From the NCBI GenBank assembly GCA_022813625.1, contig JAKLMB010000015.1:248001-312000 (forward strand): 64,000 nucleotides of DNA, in the 5' to 3' direction. This document shows positions 21,952 through 32,413 of the stretch, piece by piece. Source of the stretch: Aaosphaeria pasadenensis. Lineage: Eukaryota > Ascomycota > Dothideomycetes > Pleosporales. The translations under genes were made by a program, and so were the position numbers. Every line of letters begins with the position of its first letter. Position 1 is the stretch's first letter. The notes under the pieces were generated by a model. That model saw only the letters and a list, made by a program, of their open reading frames with translations. It had not been told where the DNA came from and made no database searches.

Positions 21952-22590
21952 ATTGTCGATTAAGACTCTTTCTTATAGCTACAAAGACACATAGTTAGTT
22001 GGCTATGTTGGAGTTGGAATGGGTTGGAATGAATAACACCCGATGATGCTGTCGACACCGCAATCGAACATATTGGAAATTAGAGACAAGCATAATAACC
22101 AACATAACATAATAGATAATTGTACCAAAATACCATTCTCCAAGACATTGGCACGACATTGAGTACGCTCGTATACCCACCAACCCCGAATCCCGCCCTT
22201 CAATTCATTCCTTTAAAGGAATAACAATTGCCAACGTAGATGTTCAGTAGCAAAAAACTGACACAGCAAATATGGGGGAAACGATGGATTACTCTTTTTG
22301 GGTAAGATCAGGAGATGTTAATGTGGCACGCCTTGCTACTGTGTATGGAGGAACGTCAGTTGAAGGGCGGTGCGGGCCGGGATTCGGTAGGGCGGGAAAT
22401 CCGTTGTCCGCAGGGATTCGTAGTTGTTTGTATATATATATATAGAGTTGGAGAATAATTTGTCGATTTGAGCCCAGTGTGAGCCACAAAGAAGAAAAAG
22501 AAGCGAGAGGCGCCTGGTTCCAAGTTTTTTTTCTTTTCTGTCTGGTTGTTGATCTTTAATTTTCGTCGTTCCCAATCCATTCTGCCTAAG
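21952..22590. other. Intergenic: promoter of the MFS transporter gene
   Basis: AT-rich spacer between two plus-strand genes with a short (TA)n run near 22433. No exact copy of the TTC(C/G)GAA element is seen here. Confidence 0.5.
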
Positions 22591-24554
22591 ATGGAGAAGG
22601 GGTCGCCTGAAGATCCAGGTCCGTCCCAACTCGACAACGAGGCCGTCCATCCGAAAGCATCAACGGAACAAAATGATGCGAAAGACAACTCCGCACAAGC
22701 GCAAGGTACCGAAAACACGGAGTATATCACTGGAGCGAAGTTGCTCGCGCTGGATGGTAGTTTGATACTCGCTTGCTTTCTGATATTGCTGGATACATCC
22801 ATTCTTGGGACGGTGAGTAGTAGTGGATTTGAACGATGGTAATCGCGGGAAGTGCTGATGGTTGAGAATAGGCAATACCTCAAATCACGAGTGATTTCGA
22901 ATCTCTGGCAGATGTTGGTTGGTATGCGGGCGCTTACCCTCTTGCGAATGCTGCATTGCAGCCTCTGACGGGGAAATTGTATACGTACTTTCGTGCAAAG
23001 GTATGGTAAACTTCCAATCCCATCCCGGGATCACACTTCAAGTCTTTAGGGTCACTGACGAAATGTTTACAGTACATCTTCTTGATCTTCCTCTTCATAT
23101 TCGAGCTCGGTTCGCTCATATGCGGCGCCGCGCAATCCTCCTCCATGCTCATCGCTGGTCGAGTCATCTCCGGCCTAGGGGCATCAGGCCTGATGAACGG
23201 CGCGATGACCATCATCGCCGGCAGCACGCCTCTCGAGAAGCGACCTCTTCACATCGGCATTATGCTAGGCATATCATCAATTGGACTCGTCGCAGGACCT
23301 CTGATCGGCGGCGCACTCACTCAGTACGCAACCTGGCGCTGGTGCTTCTACATCAACCTGCCCGTCGGCGGCATCACCGCCATCCTGCTCCTCATCATCC
23401 ACATCCCCGACCTCACCTACAAAGCCCCAGTCACAATGTCCCTGATCCGGAAAGTCGTGCCCGAGCTCGACCTCTTCGGCTTCGTGTTGTTCGCCCCCGC
23501 GGCACTCATGTTTCTCCTCGCCCTCCAGTTCGGCAGCGAGGGCACACACGACTGGGGTGATGCCACCATCATAGGTCTCTTTTGCGGCGCCGGCGTCACG
23601 GCAATCGTCTTCGTAGCGTGGGAATGGCATATGGGTGATCGCGCCATGATCCCCGGCTCGATGGTCCGCCAGCGTGTCGTGTGGAGCAGCGCGACCGTCA
23701 ATCTGTGTCTCCTGGGCACGATGGTCACCGGCGCGTACTACCTCCCGATGTATTTCCAAGCCGTGAGAGGCGTGGGGCCCTCGCTGAGCGGTGTGTATAC
23801 GCTCCCTGCTATCGTGGCGCAGTTGATCACTGCGATGGTGTCTGGTGTTGGTAGTAAGTATTTCCTCGTCAATTCCGGACAGTGCGAAAGAAAGGGGTGA
23901 TGGCTGACGGTGTGTCAATAGTTTCGAAAATGGGATACTACCTCCCGTGGGCCATCGTCGGCGGCGTCTTGTCGACGGTGGGTAACGGCCTCATATCAAC
24001 GCTCAAAGCATCTACTTCCAACGCGACGTGGATAGGCTTCCAGATCATCCTGGGCGTCGGCCGCGGCGCAGGCATGCAAGTTGTCAGTAGTCTCCCGCTC
24101 CCTCTCGTGACGATGCGACGATCAAGCTAACTCAGTATGACAGGCATCGATTGCAGTCCAGAATTGTCTCCCGCCTCACCAGATCCCAATCTCCCTCGCC
24201 TTCCTCATCTTCTCGCAGAACCTCGCCGCTTCAATCTTCATGGTCATTGCGTCGACTATCTTCACGCGCTCGCTGGTGTCGGAGGTCAAAAAGCATGTGC
24301 CGTCTTTGGAACCGCAGCGGGTGTTGGACGCAGGTGGCGTGGCGACTGCGGTTAGGGCATTGGTTCCGGAAGGCGGAGAGGATTTGAAGGGGTTGTTGAG
24401 GGCGTATGAGGGGAGTTTGGCGAGGGTTTGGTGGGTTCTGGCTGGGTTGACGGGGGTGGCGCTGTTTGCGTGTTGGGGGATGGGCTGGAAGGATGTTAGA
24501 AAGAAGGAGCAGAAGAAGGAGGGTGACGGTGGGGATGAAGGAGAGAAGGTGTAG
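22591..24554 (+). CDS. MFS transporter, DHA2 (14-TM drug:H+ antiporter) family
   Basis: Five exons: 22591-22812, 22872-23000, 23073-23853, 23922-24082 and 24144-24554, giving 567 aa. All four introns (donors gtgagt, gtatgg, gtaagt, gtcagt) close in frame. Seen: a polar N-terminus, TM1 with the antiporter motif LDTSILGTAIPQI, the WYAGAYPLANAALQPL and GRVISGLGASGL blocks, GPLIGGALTQYATWRWCFYI (motif C type) and about 14 hydrophobic segments, ending in a lysine/acid-rich tail. Family knowledge: DHA2 proteins export toxins, metabolites or drugs, and are common in secondary-metabolite clusters; they are not the usual sugar or inositol importers (those carry PESP/sugar-porter motifs absent here). 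So if it belongs to the inositol cluster, export of an acid or drug is likelier than substrate uptake. It may equally be an unrelated neighbour. Confidence 0.92.
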
Positions 24555-25061
24555 GCGAAGAGGTTAGGTTTTTAATTCATAGATTATTAGAATCGTTGTT
24601 AAGCGTCGTTTGAACATGTTCTTGAGTGTATGATACTAGGTTCTTCGTAGGTATTCGCATCACTCGATGACTTCTTTTAATCATCCTTTCAAGCAGGCAC
24701 TGGGTTATCATGTTTAGTATGGAAGTCAGAACTGGCTCAGCAAGATAATAAGAGAGGAGAGATAAAATTCATGAATAACTAAACTCCTAACCTAAACCCA
24801 TAACCTAGATTTTTTTTAAACCAATTTTTAATTCAGACTCATCACTCAAACTTGTAAGGCGCTCGTAAGGCATTGCACTCACAAACCTGAACCAATGAGC
24901 CTGACCTTATAACCCATCAAAACAAACCGAACAGTCCCTGTTTCAATCATGCTCAGCCTTCCATACGATGATCTCTCCTCCAGGGAATCATCAGTCTCCT
25001 ATAGAACAGCATGATCCAAGCCCAAGGCAGCCATCAGAATTTTACCAGTCTTCTACTTCCC
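24555..25061. other. Convergent intergenic region
   Basis: AT-rich 3' flanks of the MFS (+) and BTB-like (-) genes; nothing else recognised. Confidence 0.5.
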
Positions 25062-26368
25062 CTAAAAGGTGCCACTGTCAGCCCGTCCACGGACCTGCCC
25101 AGCACCAGTAGGAATAACGTCGGTGTCATGTACACTTCCAAGAGGCACACAGGGAGGCTCAAACTTCTTCGCGTGCAGCTCCATAGCCCTCTTCGCCTCG
25201 TCAGAGACCGGCTCCGGCATCTGATTAACAATCCTAACCGTGCCGTTCCACAGCGTGAAACCAATCCCACAATTCCGATGCAAATCTCTCCTCATCTCGC
25301 CATCGGCAGTCATCGTAGGAGTTATGATGGAATACAGCTTATGCGTGAGCTCATGGACCGACATGCGGATCGAAGTAGCCGAAACTGGAGGCCAGAGACC
25401 CTCTGCTTCCAATAGCGATGCGAGAGCCTCGTAGTTTAGGACCGCGCATTCCTGTCGTGTTCCTAGGTGAATGAAATCGGTCCAGTCATTGAGGCCTGAA
25501 ATTGCGTTCCCCTGCGCGGATCGGTCATTCTGAGAGCTTGTACCAGGGTTTTCGCACTGATCAGAACGCCCTCGCTGACATGAATCCAGGGCTCGTAGGG
25601 TATTTCGTTGGCGATATACTTCCTGAAGAATGGAGTCGATCATATGTAGGCGTGTCTTTTCGATAGCACCTGCTCTTGTAAGCGTGACGGATATAAGTGG
25701 TCGATGCAACACTTACCAGCTGCGTGAGGAGGGATGACGCGATCTAGAGGAACATCTTGGCCAACCTCTAGGAGACTCCCCTGCTCGTTGATAGCACACT
25801 GTACAGCGATTCTGCTTGCAATTTCAACATATTTCTCCTTCATCCCGAATGAATAAGCAATGAGCAGCGACTCTTCTTGTGTAGGTCGCGAGGCTTCCTG
25901 TGAAGGTCGCGAGGCCACCAGCGATTGCCATTGATTTCCCAAGGCCATGGAAGTTTGCCTGGCTAAGTTGTCGTAAATGTGCGAGTTTGGTTGGTATTTT
26001 TTGCGGTTTGCAAGAACCTTCAAAGGTATCGAGATCGTGCTGCCATCTTTCCTTGACACATCGATCTTGAGATTCGCGGTAGCCTGGGCGAAAAGCTTTC
26101 CATGGGCACTTATCTTGCCAAATCGCTTCGTATGGTGGGCCTTGAGAAAGGGTGGAGTCTCATTCCTTGCTTGTCCCGCAGAACCCTTTTGCTGTCTTCG
26201 AGCTCTTTCGTGGTCTGGCATCTTTCGCACTGTCACAGTGCTACGAGCAAGGTTCTTTGGTGCAAATGCAGATTGGAATTCAGATTCCCAATCGACACTC
26301 ATCCAGAAACCATTCAGGTCTTGGCCGTCCTGGGGCGCCTTCATAGCCTGTGGATGGTTGTCGTCCAT
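25062..26368 (-). CDS. Fungal protein with BTB-associated C-terminal region, function unknown
   Basis: Two exons, 26368-25717 and 25669-25062; the 47-nt intron gtaagt...gagcag closes in frame, giving 419 aa. The middle and C-terminal part (YSFGMKEKYVEIASRIAVQ ... LPLD-like stretch, IPPHAAGAIEKTRLHMIDSI) matches the helical region that follows the BTB/POZ fold in a large fungal family; the neighbouring gene at 30499 has the same layout. The N-terminal half is basic and polar (KMPDHERARRQQKG), and I do not see a clear BTB core. SRPSQEASRPTQEE is a short internal duplication. Family members are often called BTB or nuclear-pore-like proteins but are uncharacterised. A possible extra 5' exon exists around 26438-26586; I kept the ATG at 26368. 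Confidence 0.65.
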
Positions 26369-27012
26369 GATTCTTGAGGATGCTTTTCTACCTCCGGAGC
26401 GTCGAATCTGGTTTCCAATAGTTGAGTGCTCACCTGATCAGACGTGCCAGGGGAGTGCGGGTCGGGATATGTTATGATCTGTACAGGAAATATTCTGAGA
26501 CAAATTGGGCAAGATCTGTGATATACAGGCCCGGAAAGGTAGGAAGAAGGGGTTCCTGACAATGAGCAAAGGAAGAAACCCAGCAATGAGTGATGAATAG
26601 CCTCTCAAGCTATGGAGGGAAAGACTATTTATATATGGACGGTGGCAAGGCATTACAATATAGGGCCTGGCGGGAGAATAGGATCAAAAGAAGGTTAGCA
26701 TGCTCAACGAACAAATAACCCGATGCTTTGGATACCCCCAGAGATCTGGCCAATGACGAAACATGGTTCGCAGTCAACTTTTTCTATTGCTGGTCCATGT
26801 AAGAGAGGTGCTATCCAATATCTTGAGCCAGTGGACGTGATAGCAAATACAGAATCCAGAAATAAGCGGGTTCCAATGGTTCATTCAGGACAATAGAGTA
26901 CCCATAGATTATGCATCCTAATTGGATCGGTCTGAATTACGGATTGGTTCCATGAAGGTTCTTATAATACAGTAATGTATGTACAGATAGATTGTTACAA
27001 CGGCCATCGGAT
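26369..27012. other. Intergenic: promoter of BTB-like gene and 3' flank of COX11
   Basis: Tandem minus-strand genes. A minus-strand ORF near 26341-26586 could be an upstream exon of the BTB-like gene (donor-like gtgagc after SDQ), but no clear acceptor decides it. Confidence 0.35.
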
Positions 27013-27908
27013 CTAGGCCATAGGCACCGGCGTCAGGTGCCCATCCTTGTCGTACTTCGCTTTGAAGAAAGTGTAATTCAAGGTGACTGTCTGGATGCCC
27101 TTCATGTTGACATCGGTTACAAATTCGGGATCGATGTAAAAAAACACAGGCATGTCTACTGTTTCGCCCGCGTTGAGTCTCTGCTCTTCAAAGCAGAAAC
27201 ACTGGATCTTGCTGAAATACGGTGCTACCTGGCCAGGCGTGACCGAGTAAGTAGCCACACCAATGATATCCTCATCTGACTTGTTTGTTGCTGTATAGAA
27301 TGCCAATGCCGTCTCCCCGGGAAGAACACGCACTTCGCGCTGTTGAGGCACAAACTTCCAAGGCAGAACGTCGGATACGGCGCCATTGAACGTGATTCGA
27401 ATACGAGGATGGCTTTCCACAGGCTTTAGCCTCTCCGAAGGATCGAGTGATGAATCGCCACCGTGAGCTGCAGACTTGATGGGTTGGCCGCCCCAACCTG
27501 TGGTTTGACAGATCTATATCCATAAATAATCAGCTACTGTGCCTTGAAGACTGGCAAAGGACACGCACCATCTTGTACATTGGCACAGACCCGTAGGAAA
27601 GCGCAACCGTTCCTAGGATTATGCTGCAAACGTAGTTCCTTCAATAGACATTAGATTGCAAGCTGCCCAATTCGTCATATAAGTCCATACATGGTGGTCC
27701 TATTTTTCTGCTTGTAACGAGCCTGCATTTGGTCCATTGAAAGCGTTGTGCCCTGTCTCGCCTCCTGGGAGGTGTTCAAGCATCGTCGAGCCGTGATTGT
27801 GAAGGGATTCTGGGAAAGGAACGAGCGGGGAGTCGCGCGGGCGCAAGTTCTGCAGACCCATGGTTCAGCTGCACGAAGCGACTGTTGTAGGGGTGACCGG
27901 AACGACAT
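27013..27908 (-). CDS. COX11: Cytochrome c oxidase assembly protein Cox11
   Basis: Three exons: 27908-27691, 27638-27569 and 27513-27013, giving 262 aa; the introns gtatgg...ttgaag and gtgcgt...atatag join M/NYVCSIIL and YKM/ICQTTG in frame. Cox11 is an inner-membrane copper chaperone that builds the CuB site of cytochrome c oxidase subunit 1. Seen: a basic mitochondrial presequence (ARATPRSFLSQNPFTITARR), one TM helix (YVCSIILGTVALSYGSVPMY), then the intermembrane-space domain with the copper motif CFCF in FSKIQCFCFEEQRL, and the FFYIDPEF and LNYTFFKAK strands. The second exon is only 70 nt. The start MSFRSPLQQ is preferred over an ATG 27 codons upstream. It shares a 317-bp promoter with the HIT-finger gene. 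Confidence 0.96.
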
Positions 27909-28225
27909 TGTTGTGGTGGTTGAGCGTGTGAGGTTGTAGAGTCGTGACCTACGGTACCTGTGGAACTTCAGTGGAGTGATGAAATGCACGAAGCTGCGTT
28001 TTGGTTCCCCGCGGCAAATCTAACCTCTTTTGGGATGGTTCCAAATGAAGCTTTGACGACTGAAACCTTATATCGGTTCCAACTACAACTTTTTGTCGCC
28101 CTCTTGCACCCACTCTGGCATACACAGCATTCAATTCACACAGTGAGCGGGTTTTTACCTAGCATTCTACTGTACGGAACCCAATATCGTCAGATCTAAC
28201 ACGCCCTTGATCTCAATCGCCGAGG
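27909..28225. promoter_or_regulatory. Shared divergent promoter of COX11 and HIT-finger gene
   Basis: 317 bp between two start codons pointing away from each other. No distinct motif is recognised beyond T- and C-rich stretches. Confidence 0.55.
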
Positions 28226-28874
28226 ATGTCGACTGTCCTGTGCGGCATCTGCAATGCTGAACCAAAGAAATACAAATGCCCAACATGTTCAATACCATAG
28301 TATGTCTCTTCCCAAAATACAAAATTTCGTTAGTCCAGTGCACTGAAATTACCAAAGTTGTTCCATCGGCTGCTTCAAGCTCCATAAGCCAAGCCATGCC
28401 AATGAAGCCTCTACTTCGAACAATTCGCAACCCTCTCTACCTGGAATTCCACAGCCCCCGCCCCCAGCTCCGATGCCTTCGTATATCAAGGAGAAGATAG
28501 ATTATTCGCAAATATCCTCCGACCCAAAATTTCAAGAACTTCTTCGGACCAATCCAACGCTGTTATCCTCGTTACAGAAAGTGTATGCGGCAACAATCGA
28601 ACCCGATCCAGACGAGGTGCGACATGACCGTGGAGGATTCTGGGGACGGAACCGAGGCCGCGGTAGAGGGCGAGGCCGGGGGCGTGGTCGAGGAGGCCGC
28701 TTTAATGATGGGCCCCCTAGATGGACAGAGAAGAAAGGCGACGATGACGCCCTGAAAATACTTAAGAGCATTCGACAGGGAAAACAAGGCAACCAAGAAA
28801 TGGCATCTATGGCAGAATTCATCAGTCTAGTCGAGGAGACCGTTGAAAATCAGACTGGTCCCAAAAAGGAGTGA
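28226..28874 (+). CDS. HIT-type zinc-finger protein (ZNHIT3/Hit1-like) with RG repeats
   Basis: Two exons, 28226-28299 and 28358-28874; the 58-nt intron gtatgt...ccaaag splits the finger (IPY/CSIG) and closes in frame, giving 196 aa. Seen: the zf-HIT pattern CGIC...KYKCPTC...YCSIGCFKLHK in the first ~40 residues, then a Pro-rich linker (QPPPPAPMPS), a helical segment, a run of Arg-Gly dipeptides (RGRGRGRGRGRG) at about 120-140, and a charged C-terminal helix. Family knowledge: HIT-finger proteins act in box C/D snoRNP assembly and other R2TP-linked pathways; RG repeats bind RNA and are methylated. The combination suggests a ribonucleoprotein-assembly role; this is inference. Finger plus RG repeat also resembles other nuclear ZNHIT proteins. 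Confidence 0.85.
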
Positions 28875-30498
28875 GAAAACGGGCACAGATGACGGAATTC
28901 GTACTTTGGCGTATCACCGGCGACGTTTGAGTCGTTCGCCGTTCCCACCAAACGATCAACAATGTTGCATTTACTACAGCTATACCCGAACAAAATGGGT
29001 ACACTCTGCTGGGCACTTTATCATAACCAATATGGCAAAGGAAATTGCATAGCTCCCAGCAGCCACTAGTCAATGTCTCACTTGGATGACTCAACTTTTG
29101 TTGAGATCATTCCCACACTTGCGGGCGGGCCCCCATGGGGTGCAATAAGCGTACGCCTCGATGGCATACCGACACATTGGTGTTAGACTTTTTAACTATG
29201 TGCAAACCACTGAAATGGATTTGCGTCTATTCAAGAGGCTGCACAGCTCTCCTGACGCCATTGGCCGTTTCAGATGATTCATTTGAGCGTATCATACAAT
29301 CAGATAATCCTTCGGTGTGAGGTCCTACACCATCGATAAGATTCCATGGGTTTGGGGGCGATAGAGCACATTGGCGCAACTTTATGATTGTAGGACATCA
29401 TTGTATTTTGGATCGACGGCCATGGAACGGTATTTTCCACGTTGTCTTCTTCGTGCACGACCCTTTCTCTGGTGCTGACGGTAGACTCGGGCTTTCTTCA
29501 AAGCTCGACCACAGTGTCTCAAGGTACCCGTGGTTGGGTGCATCGGCATACGCCGTCATAGTCGTAGGTCTGATAACCATTCGTTGTATCTTCCCACCAC
29601 AACTAGCATGAACATGAAAAGGGCGAGGGTCAGAATGTGGATGGTGGAAGTGAAGGACAAGATCAGTTACATACCAATAAAGTTGAAACTTTGGCAGAGT
29701 CGCTGAAAAGGTCTCTCGAAGGTGCTGAAACCAGCAGCACGGGTTTTCAAATCCGGTACGATATCCAAACTGAGCTTAGCAACTCCACCAGCGGTACTCC
29801 TTCCGACAATTGTAAAAAGTTGCCAAAATTGTCCCCATTTTGTGCAACTTATCCAAAGAAATACATGTTCAAAAGCCCACCTTGCACATTCAATACTCAT
29901 ATTCATTTTTCAGCGCTTGGCACACGTAATAGTTTTTTATCGAAGCTTGTATTAGGCAGAGTGAACTAGTCATCACTCCCCAATCACAGACTCCATCCCA
30001 GCTCTTCAACAAAGACAGGCAGGTGATTCATTGCGGATCACCCCAGCCCATACGATTTACATAACGACCAAAGGAGAGAAGGTGAATCGAGCATCTTATA
30101 CGATTACCATGGTTGAGTTGACCTGATTAGTGCTCTTGTATTGGATGTATATGTGTTATCTTCTACTTTTGTTAAAGCCACCATAAAGGAGGACGATTAT
30201 GATAGTAACCTACAACCTGTTCTTACAGGTTCCAAGAAACCCACGGTTCACGGTAACGTCATACATGCCCTAGATTTACATGTTTCAGGAAGGCTTTCGT
30301 CATCTGTTTATGTTGTTTACTGCTTATAACTACATGTTCCAGAGAAACCCTATTTCTCATGTTGAGTATGTCCAACTATTTGAACACCAACTTGCCTCCA
30401 CTTGCCGTGACTATCATGTCTCGTCTCTATCAACCATGGAAGGAAATCAATGTAGGAAATGTTGCCCTCCTAGGTTTCAAGCAACCTCGGCTGCACCC
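28875..30498. other. Intergenic stretch with a possible short unassigned gene (about 29073-29611, +)
   Basis: Convergent region between the HIT-finger and BTB genes. A plus-strand frame open from ~29324 to 29611 reads FHGFGGDRAHWRNFMIVGHH and ends in a hydrophobic helix (LGASAYAVIVVGLITI). An upstream ATG frame at 29073 (MSHLDDSTFVEIIPTLAGG) might be a first exon. I could not find splice junctions that join them, and recognise no family. It may be a real small gene or a decayed one. Confidence 0.25.
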
Positions 30499-31922
30499 TC
30501 ACTTCTTGGCCTGAATTGCAATGTGCTCTCTGTGCGAGTCGAGAACAGGCGACCTCATCTTGGCAATGATAGTCCCCGCGCGCTCTACCAGATCCACACT
30601 CTGGGCGCACTTCTCGTGGCCGCCTGGCTTCATGTTGTAGTGTCGGCACTCGGCGCCGGAGATAGACTTGCCATCAATGATGAGGTTCGCTCTTCCATTG
30701 ATTATGCTTCCTATGGCTTGTGCATTGCCCAGTTCCAAATGATGAATTTTGAGCCTCTGGAAATGCTCGTACAAATTGGAGACGCTCCCAGTGTATGACG
30801 AATGGTCCAGGAGTCGTCCACGTACTTTTCTACCCATGGAGAGGTAGAGACTGTCAAGACCCTTGATCAGACTGCCCAAGACGATTGCATTACATGCCGG
30901 AGTGTATTCAGAGGGGGATTTGGTGTGGACGATCAAATTTATCAGGCCGTCATCTCGCTCTATGGTGCATGCTCCGGCCTTGCACCTATACTTTGTCCGG
31001 ACGTCTTGCAGCAGCTTGTAGCTCATTTCAAGAAGCTCATCGATCGTGTCGTTTCGCAGATCGAGAATACTACCTGTATCTTATTAGCGCTCAATGTATT
31101 CGAGAGGTAACACTTCTTATTGGGGATCTGCTTCATGATAGCCTCGTATAGTCAAGGCGCTCAAAATGCCGATTTATGTGCGTATGGCGCACAAGTCACA
31201 AAGGTGGAAAAAGCTGACTTACCAGCAATATCAGGGGGAAGATTCAACTCCGAGATACTGGACTTAATGGACTCCTGTCCCACCCCATAGGGAACCCGTT
31301 GAATGCGAATCGTCATCGCTAGGTGTTTAGCCAGTCTTTCGAAATGGTCGAGGTAGCCGAACGTCCACGATACGAAGAGCATCTCTTCACGACCTTTGTC
31401 GAGCAAGTGAGGCTCCATAGTCCTGACCCAACCGTGGAGGTCAACGAACGGCCTGACAAGTCCGACAAGATCGTATTTATCGCATACGACAGCTAGTTGA
31501 ACAAGATTACCAAACCACATCGCGCCTTTGGCAGGAATCTCCGAAAAGTGCAAATGCACAATTCGTAGAACCAGCAGCATGGCATCTTCGTTGTCATCCG
31601 GGAATTCCACTTCACTCGCGCTGCCCTCGATCCAGTTCTGGCTGAACATGGCTCGCCACACCGGACTGGCACGCCTCATCATACTGCTCGAGACAAGGAC
31701 ACGCCTCTTCCGCTCGCCAACAATGAGTGTGACATCTCCCGATTCATGAAGTGTAACGGTCTCGCGTATGACGGGCGGGAATGAGAAGGCTGGGCCAGCG
31801 GGTTTCGTCACAGCTTCTGTCGGTTGTAAGTTTGGTCGAGGCAGAATCAGCGTCTGGGTGGGATATAGCGGTGTTGCTAAAGTACCCGTAGGAGGCACAA
31901 AATTCGGATGAAAAAGAGGCAT
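30499..31922 (-). CDS. BTB/POZ-domain protein (N-terminus probably extends into 31997-32413)
   Basis: Exons 31922-31223 and 31073-30499; the 149-nt intron gtaagt...atacag closes in frame, giving 424 aa from the ATG at 31922. Seen: a BTB-like core in the order HESGDVTLIVGERKRRVLVS, MMRRASPVWRAMF, EVEFPDDNEDAMLLVLRIVH and LVQLAVVCDKYDLVGLVRPF, then the post-BTB helices (FGYLDHFERLAKHLAM ... LNLPPDIAGSILDLRND) and a C-terminal Cys/His-containing tail. Fungal BTB proteins of this type are numerous and mostly uncharacterised; BTB folds mediate dimerisation or Cullin-3 binding. The frame is open upstream of 31922 as far as about 32080, and a Pro/Ser-rich ORF (31997-32413) lies just before it, so the true start is probably at 32413 with a short intron between. 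Confidence 0.8.
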
Positions 31923-31996
31923 AGGAGCACCTTCTGGAAGGGTGTATACCGACGGTACGAGTGAAGGCGGTGCTCGAGTAAGGTGAGTAACTGGGT

Positions 31997-32413
31997 TTAC
32001 TCGCCTTCCATTATCCGCAGTAGCCTCTGGCCTAGGTGAGTTGGCACTGATAGATATACAGGGCGGGGGGGACTACTAAGAAATGATACCAGGTCTGATG
32101 TTGGCCTAACAGTCCCTGGCACATAACCAGGGTTTGGTTTCGCTGCCGAAGCATTCGTAGAACTAGGCGAGGACGGTGCTTGAGCAGATGACTGTATCGG
32201 TGCCCCCGGTATAACATTAGGATTATTCGCTAGTAGCGGAGGTGCAGGGCCAAAGATATCGCGCGGCCAGTAAAGGGAATTATTTGGGTTTGCCGGAGCA
32301 TTCGTAGAAGGAGACGGTGCTTGAGTAGGCGAACTCGTCGATCCTGGAGCACGAGGTACCGACAGCGAAGGGGTTTGAATTGTAGAACGAAATGGATGGA
32401 ATGGGGCAGTCAT
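31997..32413 (-). CDS. Probable N-terminal Pro/Ser-rich exon of the BTB gene
   Basis: 138-aa ORF, low complexity and rich in Pro, Ser and Asn (PSLSVPRAPGSTSSPTQAPS), with internal duplication (SPTQAPSPSTNAPANPN / SSAQAPSSPSSTNASAAKPN). The downstream BTB frame continues upstream through NPVTHLTRAPPSLVPSVYTL, a similar composition, so both are likely one protein. Several possible short introns between about 32040 and 32140 would join them; I cannot choose. The separate-gene alternative is less likely. Confidence 0.5.
   Translation of the reverse strand: MTAPFHPFRSTIQTPSLSVPRAPGSTSSPTQAPSPSTNAPANPNNSLYWPRDIFGPAPPLLANNPNVIPGAPIQSSAQAPSSPSSTNASAAKPNPGYVPGTVRPTSDLVSFLSSPPRPVYLSVPTHLGQRLLRIMEGE

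Noticed and set aside
11457..24554. Interpretation of the run as a polyketide or peptide secondary-metabolite cluster
   Set aside because: There is a DHA2 transporter and a Zn2Cys6 factor, but no polyketide synthase, NRPS, terpene synthase or other backbone enzyme in the window; MIOX points to primary sugar-acid metabolism.
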